Positions 33,553-44,131 of a stretch of DNA of 64,000 nucleotides are shown here, in pieces. Source of the stretch: Paragorgia papillata (taxonomy: Eukaryota > Cnidaria > Anthozoa > Scleralcyonacea > Coralliidae); contig JAWNZC010000351.1 in NCBI GenBank assembly GCA_035771165.1, forward strand, positions 6,239,001 to 6,303,000, written 5' to 3'. The stretch's first letter is position 1, and each line of letters starts with the position of its first letter. The notes beneath the pieces were generated by a model. The model did no database searches. It was not told the origin of the DNA and saw nothing but the letters and a program-made list of their open reading frames with translations. The translations under genes and the position numbers were made by a program.

Positions 33553-35390
33553 TGGTACGGTGTCACGCGGTAAGAATAGTTGGACACTGGTGACTAGCGA
33601 CGAAGAAAACTATAAACTCTCAAACAAATAGTATTTTGCTTTCGTTTATTTAAACGAAACGAAATGGAGCACGAAGAAAAGAAGGATACAAACAACCCGT
33701 TTAATATATCTTGAAGAGAAACCAGAGAACTTGAAGAAACCAAACACCGTATGGTAAACAAAAACTCGATCTGCAGTGCTTGTAGTCACTCCGTGCCTCC
33801 GTGGTCAAATCATTTTAAAGTTAACGGTAGGATTCTTGTTGTTTTCAAGTTTTCGCTTAACCTAAACAATATACAGCTTCACGTTTTCGTGCTTTCCCTT
33901 TGCTCGTCCAAACCATAAATCAGCTTAACTAAAGCTAACTTAAAACACTACCTTTATAAGCTTATGTAGACGTGATGTTTTTCATTGGCATTGCATGCAC
34001 GGATGCACCTTTTATTTATTAAATATTCATGGGCTTTGGCGATATTTTTGGCTGTATTTCCAAATTTTCGACTGAAACATTGTCTGTTTAATACTTCTTT
34101 CTAGAATCCGATTCTACCGAATTGTTTTTATCTCGGACTCTATTATAAATGTAATTTTTGAGCTGTTGACTTTTAATTCTGCCTTTGCAAAACATGTATG
34201 CATAGGGAAGCCATTTAAAGCTTGTTAAAAATAATCCCTTTTGAAACCTCCTAAAAACATATTTTGTACAACCAGAATTTAATAATGAAATGTAAGTTTT
34301 GCTTTGATATGTTAAATCAGTTTAGTCATCTTATCCATAAATTATAGAATTATCTTGAGGATTATCATTTGTTTTTATATCTGTTTGTTTTTATATATTG
34401 GCTGTATATCAGGTGTGCTTATTTTAATCAGGGTGGGTGTGTGGGTGGGGGTGTTTCAAAAAAGCATTTAATAAAAGCGGGTGAGGGGTTGTTGCATTCA
34501 TGTATTTCTAGTATAATAATAAAACAGAACGATATATTACATGGTGGATGTTTAGAAATTATATGAAATTATTTCTCGTGTTGAACAGAATCTCTCAAGT
34601 GAGCAAATTTACTCTCTATGCAATACATCATACACAAGGAATGTTTCATCAGAATATCCAAAAATCGAGACATTTGTTTTGATATAGTGATATAGCATTT
34701 ACAAACAAATTAGTTAGTTATATTTTTAATACGAGAAAATCGAGGTGAAAGTTCGCTTAATTTATGTAATTCCTTCCCCTGATATCCAACGTCATCCAAA
34801 CCACCGACACGATACATAAATTAATATTAACGACTCTGAGATAGTTCTTTAAACCCCACGGTTGTGGTGAACAACAGTCAAACAGTTGTCCTTTGTCACA
34901 GCGCCATGAATGCCAGCCAGGCAGCAACCAAAACTATGATATATATTTTATATTAATAAGGTTGCTGAACCGTGGCTGGGTCTTTTAAGAATTAAACACA
35001 GTGTCAGTGGGAAAATACATAAAATTTTGATATAACTCGTAATTTACTTACCTCCATAGCAACGTAACGAATGAAACTATAAAAGTTGGGAACACCAGAT
35101 CAAATGATCAATAGATCATCACTGTCAGAATAATAAAACAAATATGGACGTTTGAATATTAACGATCCTAGATCTATTTCACAAATTACAATGACGCAAA
35201 TATGCAAGCTACGACATTTCTCAAACATTTTAACTACGATTATATGTTGAAATACTTACGTTATGATAAAAAAACACTCGGATACAAAACAGACCATGCG
35301 AAGAGAGAACGAACCGAGCACATGGAAAGAAACGAGCCTGAATGTTGCCTGAATGTCATTATCATGAAACGCGGGAAAACGCTAAAGAAG
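33550..35390. other. AT-rich intergenic sequence
   Basis: No protein-coding feature is supported. A truncated end of the palindromic coral-type repeat (TATGAAATTATTTCTCGTGTTGAACAG) lies at 34561-34590. Confidence 0.45.
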
Positions 35391-35597
35391 GGCTAGCCTG
35401 GTAACCACTAAAGACTTCTGCGCGTTTTTAGTGGCTATGAGTAAAACTGCATTATAAAATAACATGTATACTACGCGAGCCCTGATTGGTCAATTGCCGT
35501 GTTTGGATCAGAGTATCCAAACACGGAAAATTCCCGCCAAAACGATTTGTTGAAAATGTCGGACAGTACATCATATTCACTTGTGATTATTTTATAA

Positions 35598-35788
35598 AAG
35601 AAATACCAAATGGTTTTTTCCATGTTTGGAGACTCTTATCCAAACACTTGGGAAATTGCTCGACTTTCGAAAAGCTAAAAACACTCGCCTACGGCTCGTG
35701 TTTTGTTACGCTTTTCTCCAGTCTCGCAATTTCCCGCGTGTTTGGATCAGAGTATCCAAACACGGAAAACCATTTGGTATTTCTTTAA
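35598..35788. mobile_element. Foldback MITE, ACCAAATGG family
   Basis: AAAGAAATACCAAATGGTTTTTTCCATGTTTGGA at the left pairs with TCCAAACACGGAAAACCATTTGGTATTTCTTT at the right. The palindrome GTGTTTGGATCAGAGTATCCAAACAC occurs here and again at 35497. The copy at 18720 is a relative. Confidence 0.75.
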
Positions 35789-36037
35789 TCGTCGTAAGTG
35801 GATTTAGCCCAATCTCGTTCCCAGAGCCAAATATGCCCGGCCGCGCGGGCAAATCAAATGGCTCTGGGACCTGGGACAAGCCGTTTGAAACCCCACGAAT
35901 CGTGGGGTTTTGGGGCGTGCGCAGTTGATAATTCTGTCCTAGTCCTTCTCGGCTCCTGTTTATTTCGAGTCTTCGACTCAATATTTGCATTGAAAGTTGT
36001 GTTTGGTGTTTTCAAATATATTGAGACTTTTTGACTA

Positions 36038-36357
36038 TGGCATGTACTTTAGCGTCTGAAGTTGAGCCTGGCCTACTGGATGACGCAGTAAATTATTCGC
36101 TGGAAAAGATCGGGAAAAAAGACTTATGTGCATCCTTTTGCTGAGACCTTTATAGTACTATGGAGATAGTCAATGACCGAGATGTGTTGGCAGTCCTGCC
36201 GACCGGTTTTGGTAAACGTAAATCGCTCATATTTCAACTTCTCCCATTTGTCTTCGACTTTCTCAGTGGTGAAGAATCGGTGTCTTCGGTGATTGTGATT
36301 TCTGCTTTAAATGGTTTGATCCGAGATCAAATTGAAAAAGTCACATGCTTGCGATAA
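36038..36357 (+). pseudogene. RecQ-like helicase 5' end, captured fragment
   Basis: An ATG at about 36038 opens MACTLASEVEPGLLDDAVN..LEKIGKKDL and stops after 35 codons. A second frame from 36160 reads EIVNDRDVLAVLPTGFGK, then two extra residues, SLIFQLLPFVFDFLSG and an SALNGLIRDQI segment before a stop. These are the N-terminus, Walker A (LPTGFGKS, with a two-codon insertion) and motif Ia region of the RecQ-like SF2 helicases expanded in corals. No DEAH box follows. The fragment lies wholly inside the 3484-bp element, so it looks like cargo. Helicase activity is not possible. Confidence 0.75.
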
Positions 36358-36967
36358 CGATCAAAACGCTGAACTTCCTGAACACAGAAATACCGATTAG
36401 GCTGACACGTTTTCAAAGTATAATGCTGATCAGTTATCGACGTTTCAACTTAATTGCAAACTGTATTACTTTTTATGCCGCTTTTGTATGACTGAATATA
36501 AAGACGAAGGTTCTCAATGGCAACCAGCACACTGCACGTCACGTTACACTGAACGTCATCATGCATCTTTCTTTCTGATTGTCCAGTCAACTTTTAATGC
36601 AAATGTATTATGTATCTATAAACTGCAAAATTTATGCAAGGTACAAGGAATCGAATAAACATTTTTTATATACATCTTTTATTTTTAAGATATTATACTG
36701 TGTCTGTAAGCTACAATATTTGAGGGTCACCTCAAATAGTTTTGAGGGTCACCTCAAATAGTATTGTCCCAGATCATGTGCTTTTGTTTCATCTATATAG
36801 CACTTTATCAGCGTTTATAATCACACTTAAAAATAATTATTAAAAAATAATTTTAAATTTTTCAACATAAAAACTGTGAACCAGCAGGTGGAACATGCCT
36901 ATCACAGTTTATATGATCATGCCACAAAGACTTAAAGAGCACATCATTGCTGTTGAAGCCTGCTATT

Positions 36968-37129
36968 TAGGGCACTTTCCAATTGACGAGGTTAGACCGA
37001 TCAGTCCGGCCAGAATGGACTTGCTTTTGATTAGGACCAAATTTTCCAGTCAGACCATCCCAGATCTCAAACGAATCGTGTTCCATTTAACCGGACTGAC
37101 CGGTCTAACCGTGTGTATGGAAAGCCCCC
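36968..37129. mobile_element. Small MITE with TTAGACCG inverted repeats
   Basis: GGGCACTTTCCAATTGACGAGG then TTAGACCGATCAGTCCGG on the left pairs with CCGGACTGACCGGTCTAACC and GTGTGTATGGAAAGCCCC on the right. Target duplication is unclear. It is nested in the 3484-bp element. Confidence 0.65.
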
Positions 37130-37139
37130 ATAGTTGAAC

Positions 37140-39230
37140 AGTTTAACAAGGACTCCTCCATTAAAAAATTTTAATATATCAAAAAAATAACAATATTTTG
37201 ATAATTATTATCTGAAAACAAGAATAATATATTTGTTTAATGTGTTAAAAATACTATTGAAGTTACTACATTAATACCATATTTTTGAAGTCAGAGTCAA
37301 TTATTGATGCATTTAAATTTATATTTTCTGCAGCAACTTCTTGGCAAAGATAATATGAGGTGGAAAAAAGTTGATTTCTTTTTGGGACAGCAGATTGACT
37401 ATGACAACCAAAATGTTTGCTGTCACTTTTAGTACCAATACACGTGCATACCACTGATCGTGCATACTGTTAGGGGTTTAAGCTGTACACTAATCTAGTA
37501 TAGCAACACAAATAAAATACAAAACAATATGATTTTTTATTTTAAACTTTTTACTCATTGAAGTCATCAGAAAATGATGATAATTTAAATGAGTTAGAAC
37601 ATAAAAATTAACTCTCTCATTTACAACTTGCCCAGACTTCCTCAGTTGTCCCACAACAACATGCATAAGAGTTGAAATGCTAATCTTATTTAAATTATTT
37701 ATTAACAATAAATTCTGCTATAGTACTCCTCAGTATCAGACGTGTGACCATTAACCACATTTGTTTGTAGGTACTGTCAAGAGCAAACCTAATGTTACTA
37801 ATCCCTCTGATGCCATAATGATGTGCTCTAATTTGGCTAGCACAACAGTATATACAAACATTCCATAAAAATATCATAACTGCAGTGCCAGTTCTCATTA
37901 TAAAGTTTTGATTATATATTACAAAACAATATCCAAAACTAATGTTGTGTTGAGTGATAGCGGTGACATAGGTCAGTGAGGAATTTAAGTTTCGAATACC
38001 CTGGTTACATAGGCAAGTGGAGAATTTGAGTTTCAAATTCTCCGGTGGCTAGCTGAGCAGGAAATCTAAAGTCTGGTAAGGCTATTCATCAAAAAATAGC
38101 ATTATCACATGGTACAAATCTAACTCTCTGATTAGACAACTTAACCGTGAAGTATATTTGAGAAATAGAAAATGGCCACCTGTATTTACTGGTATATAGC
38201 CTAATATAAACATGAGTGAGTTGGGAGAGTTCAAAATGGCTCAAGTTTACATAAGTACTTTCAGATTCTCCCAAACTCACTCGAGTGTTTGCATCATGTT
38301 ATATAAATGCAGGGCATTCTATTATGAAAATAATAGGGCTAAGAAATGTGCTGTGACATCACAACCATGTTTGCATAGCCTGATATAAACACAGTAACTA
38401 AGCAATCACATTGTGCATAAAATACAACCTATTTTAAAAAATAATATATTTAATTACACTAAACAATAATTATATTTGGCAGAATACTATAAAAAACAAA
38501 ATAATAAGAAAACTGAATATACATGTACTGTGTCTGTACATGAACCATTATCAAATATTGGCATGATGATTGATGATTCAATGTTGCAAGAGCACAAACA
38601 AGTCTATTGGTTTAATAAAAGTAATGGATATTAGGATATAGTACTAGTCTTTGAAAACTGGTGTAACCATTGCCAACAACTGAACTGATGTAGACTCATT
38701 TTAATATAGCTGCTGCTGTATTTGTAGATTCTATTAGACTACAGTCTAAGAGTGTCAGACTCAAATTTTAATAAAACAAATGCAGTACGCTGTACTGGCC
38801 TGGCAAGTGGCAACATTTCTGGCAATATAAGAATGTTGTACTTATATTCCTTGAAGTCAAACTCAATGTCTATATGACAATATGCCATAAATATTTGTAG
38901 CACGAAACTGAAATCTGAAAAAGTGAATTCACGTCACGACCAAAGGCCTTTGTCACGACCCACAGCTACGACGAATCTGCCGTACGTTCTCCCGTAAACG
39001 CTTAAATCAGGGATCCAAACATGTTACTAAGCCAAATAAGTATATTTCTTGTCTCTTTGGAAAGAATCTTTCATTTTGTCAGTTTAATTCTCATAAAGAT
39101 GTTTTCATTTTGCTCCGCTCCTCTTGAAAATTCAACATGGAAACATTAGAAACCGTTGGGAGAATGAGGATGAAATTATCTGCTCAGCGCAGTAGGCGTT
39201 GAAGCGTTAAACCAATCAGAGGCAAGTTTC
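37140..39230. other. AT-rich interior of the 3484-bp element
   Basis: No transposase or other protein is recognised. An imperfect inverted pair occurs around 38215-38285 (GAGTGAGTTGGGAGAGTT..CTCCCAAACTCACTC). Confidence 0.5.
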
Positions 39231-39411
39231 AAACGGCTTGTCCCAGAGCCATTTGCTTTCCCGGGGGGGAAGCTGGCTCTGGGTACGAGATTGGATTTAG
39301 CCCTGATGACGCGTGAATGAGATTAGTGGTTACCTGGCCCATATTTATTTTGAAATTCGGCCAGGGTACCAGGCTAAAGAAGGGCCTGATACTCAGGCTA
39401 GGAAAACGCTA

Positions 39412-39808
39412 GCCTGGTAACCACTAAAGACTTCTGCTTTCCTATTGGTTGAAATTTCGCGCGTTTTTAGCGGCTATGAGTAAAACTGCAATCGTCATAA
39501 GTGGATTTAGCCCTGATGACGCGAAATTGAGATTAGTGGTTATCTGGCCCATATTCTTTGATTGGGCCAGAGTACCAGGCTAGGAAAACGCTAGCCTGGT
39601 ACCTGGTCCAATCAAAGAATATGGGCCAGGTAACCACTAAAGACTTCTGCTTTCCTATTGGTTGAAATTTCGCGTGTTTTTAGTGGCTATGAGTAAACAT
39701 GCAATCGCCATAAGTGGATTTAGCCCTGATGACGCGAGAATGAGATTAGTGGTTACCTGGCCCATATTTCTTTTGAAATTGGGCCAGGGTACCAGGCTAG
39801 GAAAACGC
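39412..39808. mobile_element. Two adjacent GCTAGCCTGGTAACC elements
   Basis: Unit 1 (39412-39588) and unit 2 (39590-39808) each run from CTAGCCTGGTAACC/CTAGCCTGGTACC to GGGTACCAGGCTAG. Both have the interior CCTATTGGTTGAAATTTCGCG, AGTGGATTTAGCCCTGATGACGCG and GAGATTAGTGGTTA, where AACCACTAA and TTAGTGGTTA pair. They are tandem copies of the element split at 35390-39382. Confidence 0.8.
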
Positions 39809-39945
39809 TTCCTATCATTCCCGGGAACTTTTGTCCGTGCGGGGTTTCCGAGTTCGATGGGGCAGGCGAAAGTGCGGGGGGGGGGGGGGGATTAGGGAGG
39901 GGGAAATAGAGGGGCGGTCGTCAGCCCTGGGAACGAGGTTGGATA

Positions 39946-40728
39946 CAATCTCGTACCCAGAGCCTGCGATCCTTTTGGTCATTACCAAGGAACGGAGGCT
40001 CTGGGAAACTCCGATGAAAAAGACCCCAAAATTGGGTTTTTGTTCCCAGTCCTCTGGTTCCCAGTTCCTATTATTTGTTACTGTCATCGACGATCTTTAG
40101 CTTGTTCGAAGACCAAGGAAAATATTTGTTTACCGATAAAGAATGGCCCAGTATGTTTTACAAAGCTCTTGACAAAGCGCTACAATACAAATGGTCTTTC
40201 TTAGCTTTTCTCTAAATCGTCAACTGGGCGATTTAACGAGAGTGTTTTATATGTCCGCGTCGCCGTCGGCACTCGGCAGTGATCGGCTCAGCCGCTCAGG
40301 TAAGGAATTGTACTTTCTGCCAGGAATTTTGGCTAAACTACATCGACCTTGAGTTGTATTCTCTAATATAATTTTAAAGTTCTGAGACGGAACTGCGAAG
40401 AATTACGAGACGAGTCAGACGATGGACGTTTGTTTGGCGACGAAGCAGGGGAATAATAATAGTTCTAACTTGTATAAACTATATAATAGTTCTAACTTTT
40501 TGCTGTTTTTAATTATTTCATGTGTTCAATTGTATTTTGGGTCTATCGTGTATAATTATGTGTTACAAAACGTCGAGAAATCGATTAAACAAGTTAGCAA
40601 CGTGCACATTATTTGAAATTTTACTGTTTTTAAACTAACCAATCAGATGACAAGTTTCATCGGAGTTTCCCAGAGCCTCCGTTCCTTGATAATGACCAAA
40701 AGGATCGCAGGCTCTGGGTACGAGATTG
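39946..40728. mobile_element. 783-bp CAATCTCGT element, 9-bp duplication
   Basis: The ends are CAATCTCGTACCCAGAGCCT followed by GCGATCCTTTTGGTCATTA, identical in reverse on the right. GGTTGGATA flanks both sides exactly (39937-39945, 40729-40737). The left duplication includes the last bases of another CGAGGTTG terminus (GGGAACGAGGTTG at 39929-39941), so this copy inserted next to the end of an older family member. It encodes no recognised protein. Confidence 0.9.
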
Positions 40729-40742
40729 GGTTGGATACTGAA

Positions 40743-41512
40743 GAAAGGGATGACCCGTTGAATGAGACATGTTTGCAGTCAGTATTACCAGATTATCCTG
40801 TTATAATACAACAAAATAATAAAAAAGGTTCATTAGGAAACGAAGTATACAATATTGCACCTGGAGAAAATAGGCATCCAGCTGTATCACTAATGACTGA
40901 TAAAAAATGTGAAGAGCTCGCATTTCCAGTGTTGTTTCCAAGAGGACGTTCGGTTTGATTATACCGAAGATAGAAAGATTAAATTACACCAGTAAATTAA
41001 AGTACTTTATTATATAAAATAGAGTGTTTTATTGATTTTTCCGCCACTAATAAAAGTGATAATCTCACATGTGCGATTATTTATGATAATCGCACATGTG
41101 ACGATTATCGCTGAATCAGCGTTATGGTTTAATGCAATTTTTGCAAGGCAATAGGACAATTTTTTTATATAATAAACAGAACAATACATGGATGCTTGGA
41201 AATATGAAATTTATTTCTCGTGTTGACCAGGATATGTCACTCGTTCGCTTCGCTCACTCGTGAGATATCCTGGTCAACACTCGAAATAAATTTCATATTT
41301 CCGCACATCCATGTATTATTCTCTATTTAATGTTCACATTATTATGCTTACATTACAGTGGAAAGTTTGCTACAAATACAAAATATATCCTTTTTGCACA
41401 ATTTTCAATAGAGGGAAAAAAACTTAAAAAAGTGTCTGATAGTATTAATATAGCCTTAAAGAAAATTCATGGGCAACCTGTCACTGCATCACAAATAAAA
41501 GTAGATCAGTAA
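40743..41512 (+). pseudogene. Helitron Rep-region fragment, interrupted
   Basis: 40743-40956 encodes PLNETCLQSVLPDYPVII, then NIAPGENRHPAVSLMTDK and CEELAFPVLFPRGR, followed by a shifted DYTEDRKIKLH. 41335-41512 continues with YSGKFATNTKYILFAQF and VSDSINIALKKIHGQPVTASQ. These are the N-terminal helitron-like region of the Rep/helicase proteins of coral Helitrons. A palindromic repeat (41006-41326) splits them and there is at least one frameshift. The HUH nuclease motif is not reached. The helicase end of such a protein, on the same strand, is at 52530-53584. Confidence 0.75.
41006..41326. repeat. Palindromic coral-type repeat, copy 2
   Basis: It matches 17110-17420 with a few percent difference, including GATAATCGCACATGTGACGA and the palindrome around CTCGTTCGCTTCGCTCACTC. 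It interrupts the Helitron Rep frame. Confidence 0.87.
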
Positions 41513-41845
41513 ACAAGCTAAAAAATTAAATGTGTCAAGATCAGGCATATTTGTTCAAATTGTTTGCGAATCGACATTTTTCTTTTGTCTGATCTCTCGG
41601 CTGGAACTAGTTAGAAATCTATCCAATATTTACAATAGAAATGTCGATGTAAATTACATGTAACAGGTTTATACTTTAGAGTAAATGTGGAATGAATTGT
41701 GGACAATTATTAAAGAACGAAATTTGTTATTTGTCTGTATTTATGGTCCAAAACGCTTGACCTCGCAGACAGTATAAAAGCACCATCATTCTGGGAAAAT
41801 AGGTACGCATTGCGTACATGCGGCTACTGGTATTTATTTGGCTTA

Positions 41846-42228
41846 GGGGCTGTTTACATGAGGCCGACCCGAACTCAGGCCTGGCTGGATTTTGCATTTT
41901 GGGTTTTGTTTACGTGAGGTCAGTCTAGAAATTATATGGCCTTGATTCCTATTATGTCGGTTAAAAAGCGGGGTTTTTTGCATAGTCAACGTTAGCCTGA
42001 GTATCAGGCCCTTCAACGTCTGTTCGAATCAGACTTATGGGTTCTGCTTACATGGAAAGCCGACTGGAAGTCTTAAAATTTCAGTTCGGTCTAGAAGGCG
42101 ATCTGAGATTAGGTCGGTGTGAACTGAATCTCAGGTCAGACTCATGAAAACGATCTATAGTAATTACACTATAACCGACCTGAAACCAGTCCAGCCTGAG
42201 TTCGGGCCGGCCTCATGTAAACACCCCC
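41846..42228. mobile_element. Harbinger-like MITE, TTA duplication
   Basis: The ends are GGGGCTGTTTACATGAGGCC and, in reverse, GGGGGTGTTTACATGAGGCC, with TTA on both sides (41843-41845, 42229-42231). Subterminal CGAACTCAGGC pairs are inverted. A truncated relative is at 29515-29715. The direct repeat GACAGTATAAAAGCAC flanks this region at 41769 and 42268. Confidence 0.8.
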
Positions 42229-42231
42229 TTA

Positions 42232-42680
42232 CAAAAAATAATTGAACAATGTAAATTGTTCACGTTGACAGTATAAAAGCACGGCCATCATTCTGGAAAA
42301 ATTGTAAAATATTAATACAGAATGAGAATGTACAGGGCTTTCTTGAAGATCTGTTTTTTTGTTTTTTGTTTTTTTTTAATTGATTTGCCCATATTTTACA
42401 AACAAAAAAGAATAAAGTAAATTAAGTGTTCTGCAGTTTTCGGTTAACAGGCTTTTTGTTAAAGACCCCTAGTTTAATTCAGTAATTAACATATTTACAT
42501 TGAGTCAGTTCAATATTACATACATTGTATACTTTTACATAATGATTTTAAGAAATTTATAATTACATAATATAAAATAAAACAAACATATAAAGAAGTA
42601 TACAAGCAAGAGAGTATAAAAGGTGAAATTTATACTCTCTTGATACAAGGTAACTAATTCTACAATTATGTAGTAAGCTG
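42232..42680. other. AT-rich sequence, no gene seen
   Basis: Nothing beyond AT-rich DNA and a T-rich tract at 42355-42380. Confidence 0.5.
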
Positions 42681-42686
42681 GATATA

Positions 42687-43034
42687 TTATAAATAAAACG
42701 TTGAAAGAAAACTAATACTAATTACAAGTATTAGACTAGATAAACCTTGTTTGATAAACAAGATTTTCAGGTTTGTTCTGACATCTCTTAGGTCTACCTC
42801 GACAAATTTTATTTTCTCCTCAATTACCTCGAGCGCATCAAGTTTCTTCATCATCATCTTCATCATTTCATAAATCTCATCCAGCTTCACATTTTCGTTT
42901 CCTTTTTCTGCCTTAGTCATCGGACTGTCCGATAGTTTTGAAATTTTTGTTTGAACTGACTTCAAGGGCGTATTGTTGTTTGAATTATTGATTGCTTGCG
43001 CACTGCGCTTTTGAGCGTGTTGTCTCGACGCCAT
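42687..43034 (-). CDS. Coiled-coil ORF1-like fragment
   Basis: A 115-codon frame starts MASRQHAQKRSAQAINN with a basic, Asn/Ser-rich region. Residues 45-95 (KLDEIYEMMKMMMKKLDALEVIEEKIKF..) have heptad-like spacing typical of a coiled coil. It ends in a hydrophobic tail that may be past a splice site (AATCTT then unrelated sequence). Short basic plus coiled-coil proteins of this sort are common as ORF1 of non-LTR retrotransposons, but no RNA-binding domain is present. A host gene exon is the alternative. Confidence 0.4.
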   Translation of the reverse strand: MASRQHAQKRSAQAINNSNNNTPLKSVQTKISKLSDSPMTKAEKGNENVKLDEIYEMMKMMMKKLDALEVIEEKIKFVEVDLRDVRTNLKILFIKQGLSSLILVISISFLSTFYL

Positions 43035-43550
43035 CTTGTATCGCGATATTGTACTTATTATGTATCAATATTATACTTTATATAATAACATTGTGTTCAC
43101 TTCCATGACAGCAGTATGATTATTAAAATTGGAAATAATGTGTAGATTATTTGTAGTTTATTAATATTGGTCACTATTGTGAATATTATACTGTAGTATT
43201 TAATTATGTTGCTATTGCTAATTACTCGGGCTACCTGTGGTAGCCGAGTCCAGGTTTCGGCATTTCTCTTCTACGTCGAGGATTGTCAATTATTGCATCA
43301 TCCGTCCCCGATAGGCTTTGCGAAACTGAGATCATGAGGCGTATTTGTGATTTCTCTGATCGCATCATACATATTTCCCGAGCCAGCATGGATACCCAAA
43401 ACAAGCAAATCGAGAAATATTGTCTCCAAAACCATCTCCACAATCGTCGCCAAATAAAAAGAACGAACCAGTGATTGGTTATATGTTCACAATCTAGAAA
43501 AAGAAACGACAATTACCCCTGTAAAAATCAGCAATTACCTTGTAGGTCCA

Positions 43551-44010
43551 ACGCGGGGTGGACCGAAGTGATAATGAGGAGATACGCCTTAACAATATGA
43601 CTGTCGTTCAGGTGCCCACCTCGTCTGGATATAGCTTCCAGTACCTAGCAGATGAGGAAAAGAAAGGGAAGATAACTCCGTACGCGTTGTCTGTAGTCAT
43701 GTCAGAAACATTTTAACATTTAATTTTAACATTGATTTCGAGGGTAGAGGCTGAGTTCAGCGTCAGGTGCGGATAATGGCGCATTCTGTATAGTAGTAAA
43801 TAGCGGCCCATTATGTGTAATGTCTTGAATTTATTATTTTATGTACGGGGTTTGCCTAGTTGGGACCTCGTGATCCGTTCGCTAGCCCCTTATCAATATC
43901 ATCTTTTTCTGTTAGTAATGTATTGTGATCTGTTGTTATTATTGTAGTACTGTATTACTTAGTGAGTTTGATTAAAGTTTCGATTATTATTATAATCATC
44001 ATCATCATCA

Positions 44011-44063
<53 letters not shown>
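43551..44063 (+). mobile_element. LINE 3' end with (ATT)n tail
   Basis: A reading frame enters at the left (GVDRSDNEEIRLNNMTVVQV) and stops near 43715 after YALSVVMSETF. About 275 bp of non-coding sequence follows, and then TTAAAGTTTCG leads directly into (ATT)/(ATC)n repeats. A frame end, a 3' UTR and a simple-repeat tail fit a 5' truncated non-LTR retrotransposon. No domain is recognised in the short frame. Confidence 0.5.
43990..44063. repeat. (ATT)n/(ATC)n microsatellite
   Basis: ATC units followed by about 18 ATT units. Confidence 0.93.
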
Positions 44064-44068
<5 letters not shown>

Positions 44069-44131
44069 TATCGAAAACCTGGGTCTGCGAACAACTAGAC
44101 AATACCGCGTCAAAATATATCTGAAAATGGC

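Larger units (their letters stand above)
35810..39293. mobile_element. 3484-bp CAATCTCGT element carrying RecQ sequence
   Basis: The left end is CAATCTCGTTCCCAGAGCCA and the reverse complement of the right end is CAATCTCGTACCCAGAGCCA. GATTTAGCC flanks both sides exactly (35801-35809, 39294-39302). The left end contains its own hairpin (CCCAGAGCCA..TGGCTCTGGG). The interior holds the 5' part of a RecQ-like gene, a nested MITE and otherwise AT-rich sequence; no transposase is recognised. Confidence 0.88.
35390..39382. mobile_element. GCTAGCCTGGTAACCACT element split by insertions
   Basis: The left half (35390-35445, GCTAGCCTGGTAACCACTAAAGACTTCTGC..GAGTAAAACTGCA), a middle piece (35789-35809, ATCGTCGTAAGTGGATTTAGCC) and the right half (39294-39382, ..GATGACGCGTGAATGAG..GGGTACCAGGCTA) together match the intact copies at 39412 and 39590. 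Two later insertions separate them: a foldback-containing stretch at 35446-35788 and a 3.48-kb element at 35810-39293. Confidence 0.75.

Noticed and set aside
35486..35928. Overlapping open frames of about 100 codons
   Set aside because: They lie across foldback and terminal-repeat DNA and mirror each other on the two strands; no protein features.
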